A stretch of DNA of 54,020 nucleotides. Source: JALZVT01 sp039029135. GTDB taxonomy: Bacteria > Pseudomonadota > Gammaproteobacteria > Pseudomonadales > Azotimanducaceae. The notes beneath the pieces are model-generated. The model saw nothing but the letters and a program-made list of their open reading frames with translations. It was not told where the DNA came from and made no database searches. Within the stretch, counting starts at the first letter, position 1; every line of letters starts with the position of its first letter. Location of the stretch: assembly GCA_039029135.1 (NCBI GenBank), contig JBCCGT010000030.1, forward strand, positions 1-54,020, written 5' to 3'. Shown here piece by piece: positions 42,222 to 51,256 of this stretch. The position numbers and the translations under genes were made by a program.

Positions 42222-44168
42222 TCAGGCCGGTCGCAGCGGCCGCACGTCAGCCGGATGGCTGATGTCCATGAGCTGTTCGGCGATGTCCGCACCCTCAACG
42301 AGGGCATCCATGAAGCGCTTGATCGCCTCCAGGTCGTGCTCTTCACAGGCGTCTTCGAGCGCGCGTAGCGCGCCGCTAAGCTCGCTCCACGGCAGGTAGT
42401 TTTCTTCGGCGCGCATGATCTTGCGGTGGTCGGTGCCCGAGGCGGCCTCGCCCATCAAGAGCTCCTCGTACAGCTTCTCGCCGGGCTGCAGCCCGGTGAA
42501 CTCGATCGCGATGTCGCCATCGGGATTAGCCTCGCTGCGCACGGTGTAACCCTTCAGCCGAATCATGCGTTCGGCGAGATCGAGAATGCGCACCGGCTTG
42601 CCCATGTCGAGCAGAAACACGTCGCCGCCGCGGGCCATGCTCGCCGCCTGCAATACGAGCTGCGCGGCCTCAGGGATGGTCATGAAGTAGCGAGTCACGT
42701 CGCGGTGGGTCACGGTCACAGGACCGCCCTGCTCGATCTGCTGCTGGAACAGCGGTACCACCGAGCCCGACGAGCCGAGCACGTTGCCAAAACGCACCAT
42801 CGAGAAGCGCGTGTCCTTCGTGGTTTCCTGCAGCGCCTGTAGCACCATCTCTGCCAGACGCTTGGTCGCGCCCATGACGCTGGTTGTGCGCACGGCCTTG
42901 TCGGTGCTGATCAGGATGAAGTTGTCCACGTGGGCCGCGATCGCGGCCTGCGCGGCGTAGAGCGTGCCAAACGTGTTGTTGCGCACGCCCTCGATCACGT
43001 TGCGCTCGACGAGGCCCACGTGCTTATACGCGGCGGCGTGGAACAGCGTCTGCACGCCGTGCGCGCGACAGGTGCGCTCGATCAACCGGCGGTTAGCCAC
43101 CGAGCCGAGCACCGTCACCACCGCGACCGGCAACTCACGGCTGCGGATGATCTCCAAGACCTCCTTGTGCGCCGCGTACAGTCCGTACTCGGACTGGTCC
43201 AGCATAACGAGCAACTGCGGCTCGCTATTGACGATCTGGCGACACAGCTCCGCGCCGATCGAACCACCCGCGCCCGTCACCAGCACCGTCTGGCGCGACA
43301 CCGAGCCCGCGAGCAGATGGGGCAGCGGCTCTACCGCGTCCCGCCCCAGCAGATCTTTCAGTTCGACGTCGCGCAGCGCGACGAACGGGTCAGTGCCACT
43401 GAGCAGTTCTTCCATCTCGGGAACCCAGCGCACCCGCACGCCGTAGGGTTCCAGCGCCAGCAGAATGTCGCTGCGGCGCTGCGAGGCCGCGGCGTCATCG
43501 GCGGTAGATATCGGCACCAGCACCTGGGCGATGCTGCGTTCGCGCAACAGGTCGCCGAGACGTTCGGGTGGATAAACGAATACGCCGTCGATGAAGCGCC
43601 CCTGCAGCGCGGGCGATTCGTCGACGAACGCCGCGATTTCGAAGCGACCGGTCTGGCGCGCCGCGCGCACCAGCATGACGCCGCGCTCGCCGGCGCCAAA
43701 GATCAACACGCGCTGCTGGTCCTGTGATCGCACCGCGCCCCAGGCGAACAGACTGCGGACCGCGAATCGCGTACCGGCGACATAGGCGAGGAGCAGCATC
43801 CAGAAGATAATCGGGACCGAGCGGGGAAAACCGGTCAGGGGTATCAGGTACGCGACGGCGGCAACGACCACCGCGATGATGGTGACGCCCTGCACGACGG
43901 TAAAGAAGGCATCGTTGCCAATAAATCGTACGACCTGACGATAGAGACCCAGCCGTCCGAACACGGGTATGCACAGCAAGGCGGCGACCACAAACGCCGG
44001 CCAAAAGCGCGTGATCTCCGGGTTCATCTCGCCCAATCGCAGTGCGAAGGCGCACCACAGGGCAAACGGCAGCGCGACCGTATCGGTCGCCACGGCCACC
44101 GCCTGCTTTTGCCGCCGCGACAGGCGGTCAACCAGCGCGCGGAGTCTGGCGTAGGGGCCCGTGATCAT
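42222..44168 (-). CDS. wbpM: Membrane-bound NDP-sugar 4,6-dehydratase (WbpM/PglF-like)
   Basis: Converts UDP-GlcNAc to a 4-keto-6-deoxy sugar on the way to bacillosamine, quinovosamine or fucosamine. 648 residues: four N-terminal membrane spans, then a Rossmann CoA-binding-like domain (LIFGAGERGVMLVRAA), a second Rossmann domain with VTGAGGSIGAELCRQIV, and the catalytic SVMGATKRLAE, where Met replaces the usual Tyr, as in WbpM and PglF. GLVERNVIEGVRNNTFGTL and ARGGDVFLLDMGKPVRILDL are also diagnostic. ATG 44168 follows GGGCAGGGCG. It sits after the WbpL-like gene, the usual order, and closes the polysaccharide block. Confidence 0.93.
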   Translation of the reverse strand: MITGPYARLRALVDRLSRRQKQAVAVATDTVALPFALWCAFALRLGEMNPEITRFWPAFVVAALLCIPVFGRLGLYRQVVRFIGNDAFFTVVQGVTIIAVVVAAVAYLIPLTGFPRSVPIIFWMLLLAYVAGTRFAVRSLFAWGAVRSQDQQRVLIFGAGERGVMLVRAARQTGRFEIAAFVDESPALQGRFIDGVFVYPPERLGDLLRERSIAQVLVPISTADDAAASQRRSDILLALEPYGVRVRWVPEMEELLSGTDPFVALRDVELKDLLGRDAVEPLPHLLAGSVSRQTVLVTGAGGSIGAELCRQIVNSEPQLLVMLDQSEYGLYAAHKEVLEIIRSRELPVAVVTVLGSVANRRLIERTCRAHGVQTLFHAAAYKHVGLVERNVIEGVRNNTFGTLYAAQAAIAAHVDNFILISTDKAVRTTSVMGATKRLAEMVLQALQETTKDTRFSMVRFGNVLGSSGSVVPLFQQQIEQGGPVTVTHRDVTRYFMTIPEAAQLVLQAASMARGGDVFLLDMGKPVRILDLAERMIRLKGYTVRSEANPDGDIAIEFTGLQPGEKLYEELLMGEAASGTDHRKIMRAEENYLPWSELSGALRALEDACEEHDLEAIKRFMDALVEGADIAEQLMDISHPADVRPLRPA

Positions 44169-44230
44169 GACGCCCTGCCCGTGATCGCGAGTTCGTTGGC
44201 AGCCATCGTTGTTTGTACTGTCCGCACCGT

Positions 44231-44280
44231 CTGTCCCTGTCCCTGTCCTTTCCTTGACTTGTCGTCCCGACCTTTCCTTG
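44231..44280. repeat. Short repeats in the leader of the wbpM-like gene
   Basis: Between the WbpL-like and WbpM-like genes, CTGTCC occurs three times in tandem (44231-44248), and CCTTTCCTTG occurs at 44247-44256 and 44271-44280, again spaced 24 bases. On the coding strand this is a purine-rich leader about 190 bases long. No terminator or convincing promoter was seen in it. Confidence 0.6.
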
Positions 44281-44358
44281 TCCTGAACCTTGTCCTGGTC
44301 GGTCCCCGTAGGATTGGGTCCTATGGTTGGAGTCCGTCCGATCGACTTCTGGCTGCCG

Positions 44359-45345
44359 TCACGGCCGGCCCGCCCGCAGCAGGACACAGCCGAGGAGCAA
44401 GGGTGTACAGGCGAGGCCACAGATCGCAACCGCGACCACCGGTTCTGCGCTGTGGCCGGCCCAGAACGCCAGCGGCATTAGCCACAGCAGCATGAAGCCG
44501 GCATATAGCGCGCTCGTCCGACCATGCCCGAGTCGCTCGGCCAGCCGCTGATACAGATGACTACGATGCCCCTCGAAGAAGCGCTGCCCTGTGATCATTC
44601 TCACACAGAGAGTGTAAGTCGCGTCAAACCAGAAGCTGCCGAGCAGTATCAGGGACACGACGAACGGCACCGCACCGTCGTGCGCCAGCGCCAGCGCAAA
44701 CCAGCCGGTCAATAGCCCGAGCGCGCCGGAGCCAACGTCACCCATGAACATGCGTGCCGGTGCCCAGTTGAAGGCGAGAAAGGCGGTGCCCGCGGCCGCC
44801 AGCGCCCAGAGCGCGTCGATGCGCCAGCCGCCGTCGCCGACGACGTAGAAGGCGCAGCCCAGCGCGTAGCCGACCGCCTGCAGGGAGGCAATGCCGTCAA
44901 TGCCGTCCATGAAGTTATACAGATTCAGGTACCAGACGAGGCCAACGCAGGCGCAGATCCACAGCGCCGTCGTCGCGAATTCAGAGTGCGCGATAACGGG
45001 AGCCGCGGCGGTCAGGCGCAGCAACAACGCAACGACGACAAAATGCAGCGACAAACGCAGCACAGATGACAGCTCGCGCAGGTCATCGATCAGGCCCAGC
45101 AGCGCGAGTGCAAGAAAGGCGAGCGCCAGAGGGAGCGCATCGGCGGCACCTTGGAAAAACCACCAGAGCAGCGCGGCCGCGAGGGGGATCACGAAGCTGA
45201 TGCCGCCGGAGGTGCGAATCGCGCCGACGTGAAAACTGCGGGCGTTGGCGACCTGAAACAGCGGGACGCGTTCCCAGGCGAGCGCCAGCAGCGCGGTGGT
45301 CACAAACACCGCAACGACCAAGGGCAGCGTCGCGTTAATTAGCAT
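44359..45345 (-). CDS. wbpL: Undecaprenyl-phosphate sugar-1-phosphate transferase (WbpL/WecA-like)
   Basis: Starts O-antigen or capsule units by moving a HexNAc- or FucNAc-1-phosphate onto undecaprenyl phosphate. A 328-residue, roughly 10-span membrane protein. FLALALLGLIDDLRELSSVL holds the Mg-binding Asp pair, YNFMDGIDGIASLQAVGYAL is the family signature, FMGDVGSGALGLLTGWF and GHRSHLYQRLAERLG are the remaining catalytic loops. ATG 45345 is preferred over the upstream ORF start because the extra residues are Cys/Arg-rich. It lies between the GT4 gene and the wbpM-like gene, matching the wbpL-wbpM order known in pseudomonads. Confidence 0.92.
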   Translation of the reverse strand: MLINATLPLVVAVFVTTALLALAWERVPLFQVANARSFHVGAIRTSGGISFVIPLAAALLWWFFQGAADALPLALAFLALALLGLIDDLRELSSVLRLSLHFVVVALLLRLTAAAPVIAHSEFATTALWICACVGLVWYLNLYNFMDGIDGIASLQAVGYALGCAFYVVGDGGWRIDALWALAAAGTAFLAFNWAPARMFMGDVGSGALGLLTGWFALALAHDGAVPFVVSLILLGSFWFDATYTLCVRMITGQRFFEGHRSHLYQRLAERLGHGRTSALYAGFMLLWLMPLAFWAGHSAEPVVAVAICGLACTPLLLGCVLLRAGRP

Positions 45346-45423
45346 CGCGCGATGCTCGCTGCGTGCGTGATCGGCACGGCGGCACCGGCACGGTGCCATC
45401 CGGTGGAGGCAGGCGTTGGGGCC

Positions 45424-46602
45424 CTATTGCGTTTGAGACTGGCGCGCAAAGGCATCCGCTTCGGCGGACTCCGTCGAATCGTCAGGGGATAGCTGCTCGT
45501 AAACGATAAAGGTGTCTTGAACGACCTCGTCGACCGAAAACAGCGCCTCGGCCTTGTTCCGCGCGGCGCGCGCAAGCCGTTCCCGCAGAGCCTTGTCGGT
45601 GCCAAGGCGCTGCATTGCGACCACGAGATCGCCGACGTCGCGCGGCTCAACGATGAGGCCAGTGACGCCGTCGGTCACCACCTCCAGACAGCCAGCCACC
45701 CTCGACGCGATGATGGCGCGCTCTGAGGCCGCGGCCTCGAGAAGCGACTTCGGCAGGCCTTCGCGATAGTAGGACGGCAGGCACAGCACGTGGCATGAGC
45801 GGAGGATATCGCTGACGTCGTCGCGCTGGCCCAGCCATTCGACGGCGCCTTCGGTGTCCCAGGCCTGCAGCTGCGCAAGCGTCAGCGAGACGGGATTGCC
45901 GGGATCGACGTCACCGACCAGCCAGAAGCGCCAATCGGGATAGCGTTTCTTCAGCTGTTCGGCGGCCGCGACAAACTCGAACACGCCCTTGTCGCGCAGC
46001 ATGCGCGCCACCAGCACAAACACCAGCGGCGTGTCCGGTTCGGGCGACGCCTCGAACTGGGTCAGATCGACGCCAGAGCCACGGATTAGGACGGTCTCGG
46101 GACGGCGTACTACAGATGCGTTCACGAACGACTCTCGATCTTCGCCGTTCTGAAAGATCACGCGCATGTTGTCGTGTCGCAACGCGAGGCGATAAAACTG
46201 ATTGATGATCTGGCGCCGAACCCGGGCCAGGGCGCCGCGTCGGGTAAACACGAAACCCAGCCCAGGAATCGCATTAACGACCGCCGGCACCCGGGCGAGT
46301 CGCGCGGCGATCGTGCCGTAGAGCACGGGCTTGATCGTCACGTGATGCACGATGTCCGGATCGAACGCCCGATACAGGCGCAGCAGTTCCCGCAGCGTGC
46401 GGAGTTCCGCGAACACGTTGGTGCCGCTGCGCGACAGGCGAATGGTATGGACCATTACCCCCGCCTCGATGAGTTTTTCTTCGCCCGTGTCCCGGCCGCA
46501 GGCCACCGCGACGTCGAAGCCGAGACGCTGTGCTTCGAGCGCGAGCGGCAGCCGGTGCGAGACGAAGAAGCTCGCCTGGTTGACGACGTAGAGCAGCTTC
46601 AT
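45424..46602 (-). CDS. Glycosyltransferase family 4 (GT-B fold)
   Basis: A 392-residue GT-B enzyme. LLYVVNQASFFVSHRLPLAL opens the acceptor domain, IPGLGFVFTRRGALARVRRQ and VKPVLYGTIAARLARV follow, VLIRGSGVDLTQFEAS is the N-to-C domain link, and YYREGLPKSLLEAAASERAI holds the E-x7-E motif of GT4. It likely adds a hexosamine to the lipid-linked intermediate. ATG 46602 overlaps the TGA of the upstream GT gene (ATGA); a Met three codons upstream is possible. Cytoplasmic, membrane-associated. Acceptor and donor cannot be read from sequence. Confidence 0.9.
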   Translation of the reverse strand: MKLLYVVNQASFFVSHRLPLALEAQRLGFDVAVACGRDTGEEKLIEAGVMVHTIRLSRSGTNVFAELRTLRELLRLYRAFDPDIVHHVTIKPVLYGTIAARLARVPAVVNAIPGLGFVFTRRGALARVRRQIINQFYRLALRHDNMRVIFQNGEDRESFVNASVVRRPETVLIRGSGVDLTQFEASPEPDTPLVFVLVARMLRDKGVFEFVAAAEQLKKRYPDWRFWLVGDVDPGNPVSLTLAQLQAWDTEGAVEWLGQRDDVSDILRSCHVLCLPSYYREGLPKSLLEAAASERAIIASRVAGCLEVVTDGVTGLIVEPRDVGDLVVAMQRLGTDKALRERLARAARNKAEALFSVDEVVQDTFIVYEQLSPDDSTESAEADAFARQSQTQ

Positions 46603-47807
46603 GCGTTCCACCGCGTCGCAGCCGATGCGTGCCGCGACGACTCGCCGCCCGCGAGTTCGGCGTGCAAAACAAAGTAGCGTGCGTGACAGCGCTCGAGCGA
46701 GAACGCGGTCGCGACGCGCTCGCGATTCGCCTCAGCCTGGGCCCGGCGCTGCGCGGCAGGCCGCGACAGCTCGCGCATGACGGCGGCCGCCAGCGCGGCC
46801 GCATCGCCCGGGGGCACCAGGGCCTCCGGCTCGGCAACCACGCGCTCGGCGTCGCCCACCCGCGTGGCGACCACAGGGGCGCCGCAGGCCTGAGCCTCCA
46901 GCAGCACGTTCGGCGTGCCCTCGCCAAAGAGTGACGGCAGCACGACGGCGTCGAAACCGGCATAGAGCACGTCTAGATCGTGGCGCGGGCCACAGCAGAT
47001 CACCGCATCCGCAAGTCCACGCGAGGCAATCGCAGCAGCCAGTTCCGAATTTTCGCGAATCATGCCGCTGCCGATCAGCGCCAGAAGCGGCGCCGTTTGC
47101 GCGTCGCGGCGATGCAGCGACGCCCAGGCGTCCAGCAGCACAGACACGCCTTTCATCGGGTGATAACGCATGACGGCGGCGCACAGGGGGCGCTGCGCCA
47201 ATGTTGTGTCGGTTGTCGCTAGCAGCTGCGCCCGCGCGTCGGCCGCCGCGGCCAGGCCGCGCGGTCGGAATCGCTCGGTGTCGACGCCGTTGGGAATAAT
47301 CATCGAGGGTCTGCTGCCATAACCGCGGCGTGCGTGAGTGCGCCAGCCGATCGCGGAATTGTATACCACCCGGTCGCAGCGAAACGCGCGCAGACGTCCC
47401 AGTTGGATCACTGCCCGCAGCCCAATCGCTTCCTGAGCGTACTGCTCCAGGCTGTGGCGCACCGACCATATGACGGGTAGGTCCAGACGACTGCCGACCA
47501 CCGAGGCCACCAGATTGCCGTGGTACATCCAGCCCTGAATCAGATCGGGTTGAAACTCGCGCGCGCGCGCACAAAGCGCTCGCAGGGTGGCAAGCGGGTG
47601 AGAACGCATGTCGAACCGCCAGGGCGACTGCGGAAATTCAGGAACGAGATCCGCGGCCGAGGTGAGCGCCGCAACCGCCGCCGAGTCCGAAGCCTGCACC
47701 AGTTGCAGCAGCGAGCGCTCGGCGCCACCGAGGCCGAGTCCGCTGCTGACGTGCAGCACGCGCGGTCCCCGCGACGCCGATTCCGCCGCTGCGTCGGTAG
47801 CTGCCAA
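46599..47807 (-). CDS. Glycosyltransferase family 4 (GT-B fold), second copy
   Basis: A 402-residue glycosyltransferase. VLHVSSGLGLGGAERSLLQL is the typical N-terminal glycine-rich entry, WSVRHSLEQYAQE and MIIPNGVDTERFRPRG lie in the middle, and LFGEGTPNVLLEAQACGAPV then VATRVGDAERVV is the E-x7-E nucleotide-sugar site. It is separate in sequence from the neighbouring GT gene, so the pair should add successive sugars. It begins 8 bases after the AsnB-like gene and is coupled to the next gene through ATGA. Confidence 0.9.
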   Translation of the reverse strand: MAATDAAAESASRGPRVLHVSSGLGLGGAERSLLQLVQASDSAAVAALTSAADLVPEFPQSPWRFDMRSHPLATLRALCARAREFQPDLIQGWMYHGNLVASVVGSRLDLPVIWSVRHSLEQYAQEAIGLRAVIQLGRLRAFRCDRVVYNSAIGWRTHARRGYGSRPSMIIPNGVDTERFRPRGLAAAADARAQLLATTDTTLAQRPLCAAVMRYHPMKGVSVLLDAWASLHRRDAQTAPLLALIGSGMIRENSELAAAIASRGLADAVICCGPRHDLDVLYAGFDAVVLPSLFGEGTPNVLLEAQACGAPVVATRVGDAERVVAEPEALVPPGDAAALAAAVMRELSRPAAQRRAQAEANRERVATAFSLERCHARYFVLHAELAGGESSRHASAATRWNA

Positions 47808-47815
47808 GACCGTCG

Positions 47816-49513
47816 TCAGGCGCTGTCGAACTCGGGGTACTGCGCGCCGAGGCGCACGAGGCGCTCCGCGCTCGCGGCCGTCGTTCGTGCGGCCCCCACG
47901 CGATCGCGCAGCCGGCGTCCGGTGCGTTGCAGCCGGCCGGACATGCGCTGCAACATCGAGCCGCCGGCCGCCCCGGGTAGCAGCGCAACCGCGAGGTCGA
48001 ATGCGGGCGGCGCGAGCGCCGGTGGCGCGGCCAAAATCCAGTCGAGCAAGTCCTGATCCAGAAAGGGCGCGCGAATCTCGACGCCGGCCCGCGTTCCGAC
48101 GCGATCGAGTTCGGTCAACAGACGATCCGGCACCAGCGTGGCCAGATCCAGGCGCTGCAGCGCGCCGACGATGGCGTCCGGCGTCTCGGCCCCGCCCGCG
48201 CCCACAGCGTCCGCAGACTCGGAAAACTCCGGAAAAAAGTGGGCGGCGAACAGCCAGTGGTCGTCATAGTCGTCCGGGAGTTGCCAGACCTCACGTTGGG
48301 CATCGCGCGCCGGTCTGGGCAGCCCGCCGAGGGCAACACCGTAGCGCTCGAACAGGTCCGCCCGATCTACGCCGGTGGCGCCGTCCTCGCGTCGCAGCGT
48401 ACTGCGCAGCCGTTGCCGCCAGCGTCCGGCGCGGGTCACGCCGTAGCGCGGCGCAGCGCCGCACAAGATCGGCAGCCCAACGTCGCACAGCACTACGCTG
48501 GCGCTAACCCCAAGCGCCGCGAGGGCGTCGGCCCGCGCCGCAAGATCGACCGTTAGCGCCGGTTCGTCGAACCAGTCTCGACAGTCGGATTCGAAGCTGG
48601 GTGCCGCGTCAGAGCCGCTGCGCGCCGCCGGCGCATTGTTCGCACCGGCTCGCGTCGCGCAGAGGTCGCCGAGCGCAGAACCAAAATCGCTGAAGAGCGC
48701 ATCCCGGCCGGGCGCCCGACGGTCATCGAAGGCACGTCCCAGCAGCTCGCTGCCGCGAGAGACAAAATCGCTTTCCGTCTGACCCGAAGCAGCGGTGCGC
48801 TGGGGCGCCCAGTGGCAGTGCAGCGACGCCGCTCCGCGATTCAGGTCCATATCCAGCCAGTGCCCCGCCCGCAGCTTCTGGACGTCGCGATACAGCGTTT
48901 TCGGCGCGGGCACGTACCCATAGGTCAAAAAGTCGAAGGCCGCCGTATTGTCGATCGGTGGCGCCTCATCCAAGAGCTGTCGCAGCACCCGCAGTTCGGA
49001 AGCGAACTGCACGCCGTCGCGACCCATGCGGTAGTACAGCGGTCTGCTGCCGAGCGCGTCGCGCGCCAGCACCAGTCTGCCATCGCGCCGATCGTACAGG
49101 GCAAACGCGAACTGCCCGCGCAGTCGCCGCAACAGCTCCTGCGTTCCCCAGCGACGATAGCCGCGCAGGATGATCTCCGCCGCGCCGTTGCCGCGAAACG
49201 CCTGACTGCCGAGTTCGCGACGCAGCGACCGGGCGCCGATCAGCGAGCCGTCGACGGCGACGACGGCGCCGCCATCGCGCGCCGCGTACGGCTGCTGGCC
49301 GCGCAGATCGCTGTCCACACCGGAGCGATCGACGACGCCCATGTAGAGGCGCTCGTCGTACCAGTCGAGCGGCAAATCGCCGCGCCGGTCGAGCAGTGCC
49401 CTCGCGGAACGCGCGCGCGCAACCGAGCGTGCACGCGCCGCTGCGAGCGCCTGCGGCTCGGTGTGTTGCTCGGTTGTTTCCTGCCAGAAGGTCGCGCCCA
49501 ACACGCCTGACAT
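47816..49513 (-). CDS. AsnB-like amidotransferase homologue with degenerate active sites
   Basis: A 565-residue protein with the two-domain asparagine-synthase layout. The N-terminal Ntn/glutaminase domain should start M-C-G; here it is MSGVLG, so the nucleophile Cys2 is Ser. The N-G-E motif is VVAVDGS. LRGQFAFALYDRRDGRLVLA then RDALGSRPLYY is conserved. In the synthetase domain the ATP-pyrophosphatase loop S-G-G-x-D-S is replaced by DALFSDFGSA at 271-280, while DRLLTELDRVGTRAGVEIRA and PFLDQDLLDW near the C-terminus still match AsnB. So the fold is kept but both catalytic sites look dead. In polysaccharide loci, AsnB homologues usually amidate sugar carboxylates; here a binding or scaffold role is more likely. 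ATG 49513; the ORF extends 31 codons upstream. Confidence 0.8.
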   Translation of the reverse strand: MSGVLGATFWQETTEQHTEPQALAAARARSVARARSARALLDRRGDLPLDWYDERLYMGVVDRSGVDSDLRGQQPYAARDGGAVVAVDGSLIGARSLRRELGSQAFRGNGAAEIILRGYRRWGTQELLRRLRGQFAFALYDRRDGRLVLARDALGSRPLYYRMGRDGVQFASELRVLRQLLDEAPPIDNTAAFDFLTYGYVPAPKTLYRDVQKLRAGHWLDMDLNRGAASLHCHWAPQRTAASGQTESDFVSRGSELLGRAFDDRRAPGRDALFSDFGSALGDLCATRAGANNAPAARSGSDAAPSFESDCRDWFDEPALTVDLAARADALAALGVSASVVLCDVGLPILCGAAPRYGVTRAGRWRQRLRSTLRREDGATGVDRADLFERYGVALGGLPRPARDAQREVWQLPDDYDDHWLFAAHFFPEFSESADAVGAGGAETPDAIVGALQRLDLATLVPDRLLTELDRVGTRAGVEIRAPFLDQDLLDWILAAPPALAPPAFDLAVALLPGAAGGSMLQRMSGRLQRTGRRLRDRVGAARTTAASAERLVRLGAQYPEFDSA

Positions 49514-49615
49514 CACATACGCTCCCGCTGATCCAGCGCCGAGGAATCCTCGCGCATCGTGCCTGCGATGCCGCCCGACTGACAAGCGTCCGGACGCACC
49601 AGCCACGCTGGCGCA

Positions 49616-49960
49616 TCAATCCTGCAGGCGGATACGCCCCGCATTGCGTTCGAGCGTGCGCTGGCCGACACCCCGAACCTTGGTCAGCTCGTCGATGGTG
49701 GAAAACGCGCCATGGCGCTCGCGGTAGGCGATGATGGCCGCCGCCCGGGAGACCCCGACACCGGTCAGCACACCCGCGATCGTCGTCGCGTCCGCCGTGT
49801 TGACGTTCACCGACTGCGGAATCTGCGGCAGGTCGGGCTCCGCCATGGACGGCGCCGCGAAGGCAAACGCCAGCAGCAACGAAAGAACCAGTGCACCCCA
49901 GCGCGTTGGCCGGGCTCGCAGGGCGTGTGGGGACACGATCGCGGATCGATTGGCAAACAT
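49616..49960 (-). CDS. comEA: ComEA family helix-hairpin-helix DNA-binding protein
   Basis: A 114-residue exported protein with a signal peptide (WGALVLSLLLAFAFAAPSMA) and a ComEA-type double helix-hairpin-helix: VNVNTADATTIAGVLTGVGV then SRAAAIIAYRERHGAFSTID and ELTKVRGVGQRTLERNAGRI. Such proteins bind incoming DNA in the periplasm during natural transformation. AGGAGG precedes the ATG. In pseudomonads a ComEA-like gene borders the O-antigen locus beside wbpM; here it lies on the opposite side of the cluster. Confidence 0.9.
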   Translation of the reverse strand: MFANRSAIVSPHALRARPTRWGALVLSLLLAFAFAAPSMAEPDLPQIPQSVNVNTADATTIAGVLTGVGVSRAAAIIAYRERHGAFSTIDELTKVRGVGQRTLERNAGRIRLQD

Positions 49961-50128
49961 GACAGCCTCCTGAAATAAGGTCGGATTTCTAAGCTTCCGG
50001 TTCGCGATGCCTGCGCACGCGCGGCGTGCGCTCAGGCGTCGCTAAGGAAACCGTGTCCAGCGTAGGGAAGCCGATGGAGGGGGTCTGTGCGCCGACGCCG
50101 CCGGAGGCCGTGGGTCATAGGCGCGCGT

Positions 50129-50437
50129 TCAGGTGCCGGGCGTGTCGGTCTCGGGCTGGGCGAGCTGCAGGGTGTCGAGCTCGCGCTGTACCTTCTCGCG
50201 CTGGCGCCGCTCGCTGCGCGCCCCGAGCTTTGCCTTAAGGATGCTGTAACTCGCAATCACCCAGCCGACCGCGAGGCCGACGCCAAAGGCCAGCAGCAGC
50301 CACCAGAAGAGGCTGATCTCGGGCGTTTCCCAGCTCAGAAAAGTGACGGATACGGGCGCCTGATTCACCGCCAGGCTGCCTACGAGCACGGCCACCACGA
50401 CGACCAACAGCAGAATGAGGTTGAACAGCAGACGCAC
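50129..50437 (-). CDS. lapA: LapA family (DUF1049) inner-membrane protein
   Basis: A 102-residue membrane protein with two hydrophobic spans (LLFNLILLLVVVVAVLVGSL and SLFWWLLLAFGVGLAVGWVI) followed by a coiled-coil-like basic tail (KAKLGARSERRQREKVQREL). LapA helps regulate LPS assembly with LapB. The start is GTG with AAGGAG 6 bases before, preferred over the ORF's upstream ATG. The rpsA-ihfB-lapA order is the standard gammaproteobacterial arrangement, but lapB is missing downstream. Confidence 0.9.
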   Translation of the reverse strand: MRLLFNLILLLVVVVAVLVGSLAVNQAPVSVTFLSWETPEISLFWWLLLAFGVGLAVGWVIASYSILKAKLGARSERRQREKVQRELDTLQLAQPETDTPGT

Positions 50438-50637
50438 GCATAACTCCTTAGCTCGCCCGGGACAGACCGCAGGCTTCAAACGCGAAGGCTAGCATGACCC
50501 CGCCCCGCTGCGCCGTTGTTTGCCGCGCAAAACACAATCTGCCTGAGCCAGGTTAAGGGGATGTTCGATCAAGGCCAGACGGGCGAGTGCCAAAGTACAT
50601 CGACAGGCGCGGGTTGCGGCCATATCAGGCAGACGAT

Positions 50638-50664
50638 CAGCAGTAGTAGCCGTAGTAGTAGTAA
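50638..50664. repeat. Triplet-repeat tract between ihfB and lapA
   Basis: The plus strand reads CAGCAGTAGTAGCCGTAGTA then GTAGTAAA, a short imperfect TAG/GTA triplet tract lying directly after the ihfB stop. The 242-base gap (50438-50679) holds this tract and no ORF; it may be a slippage-prone leader for lapA. Confidence 0.5.
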
Positions 50665-50679
50665 AGGGAGCGGCCCGGG

Positions 50680-51009
50680 CTACTCCGACGGCGGCGCGTC
50701 GTCGATCTGGGCGTCGAGCTCGCGCTGCAGCCCAGCATTGACCCGATCGCGCAGTTCCTTGCCCGGCTTGAAGTGCGGCACGTACTTGCCCGCAAGCCCC
50801 ACCGACTCGCCCGTCTTCGGGTTGCGGCCGATGCGCGGCGCGCGATAGTGCAGGGAGAAGCTGCCAAAGCCGCGAATCTCGATCCGGTCGCCCTGCGACA
50901 GTGACTGGGACATCTGCTCCAACAGCGTCTTGATCGCGAGCTCCACGTCCTTGCTGCTCAGCTGCGACTGCTGATCGACGATGCGTTCTATGAGTTCGGA
51001 TTTGGTCAT
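50680..51009 (-). CDS. ihfB: Integration host factor subunit beta
   Basis: A 109-residue DNA-bending protein that pairs with IhfA to shape nucleoprotein complexes. MTKSELIERIVDQQSQLSSK opens the HU/IHF fold, RIEIRGFGSFSLHYRAPRIG with RNPKTGESVGL is the beta-arm with the DNA-intercalating Pro, and KYVPHFKPGKELRDRVN is the last core strand/helix. A polar 12-residue tail follows. It is 300 bases downstream of rpsA on the same strand with a hairpin between, so it may have its own promoter. Confidence 0.97.
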   Translation of the reverse strand: MTKSELIERIVDQQSQLSSKDVELAIKTLLEQMSQSLSQGDRIEIRGFGSFSLHYRAPRIGRNPKTGESVGLAGKYVPHFKPGKELRDRVNAGLQRELDAQIDDAPPSE

Positions 51010-51256
51010 GAGACCGGCTCAGCACCTCAAGCGCCCGGCGGGGCCCCTTCTGGACAGGGAGCAAAAGCTACCACAGCGAATCGGTCTAAACCAGAAATAA
51101 GTCTTAGTTTTCAGCCAGTTGGAGATCGGACAGGAGGCTGAGTCAGAAATTGTGCCCGCAAGCGCCTCGGCGGCAAGGAAAACTCCGGGGATAGCGGCCG
51201 CAGGGGGCCCGCTGGCGCGGGGCGCAGGCCATTTTTGTGCCCCCCAAAGACGCAAC

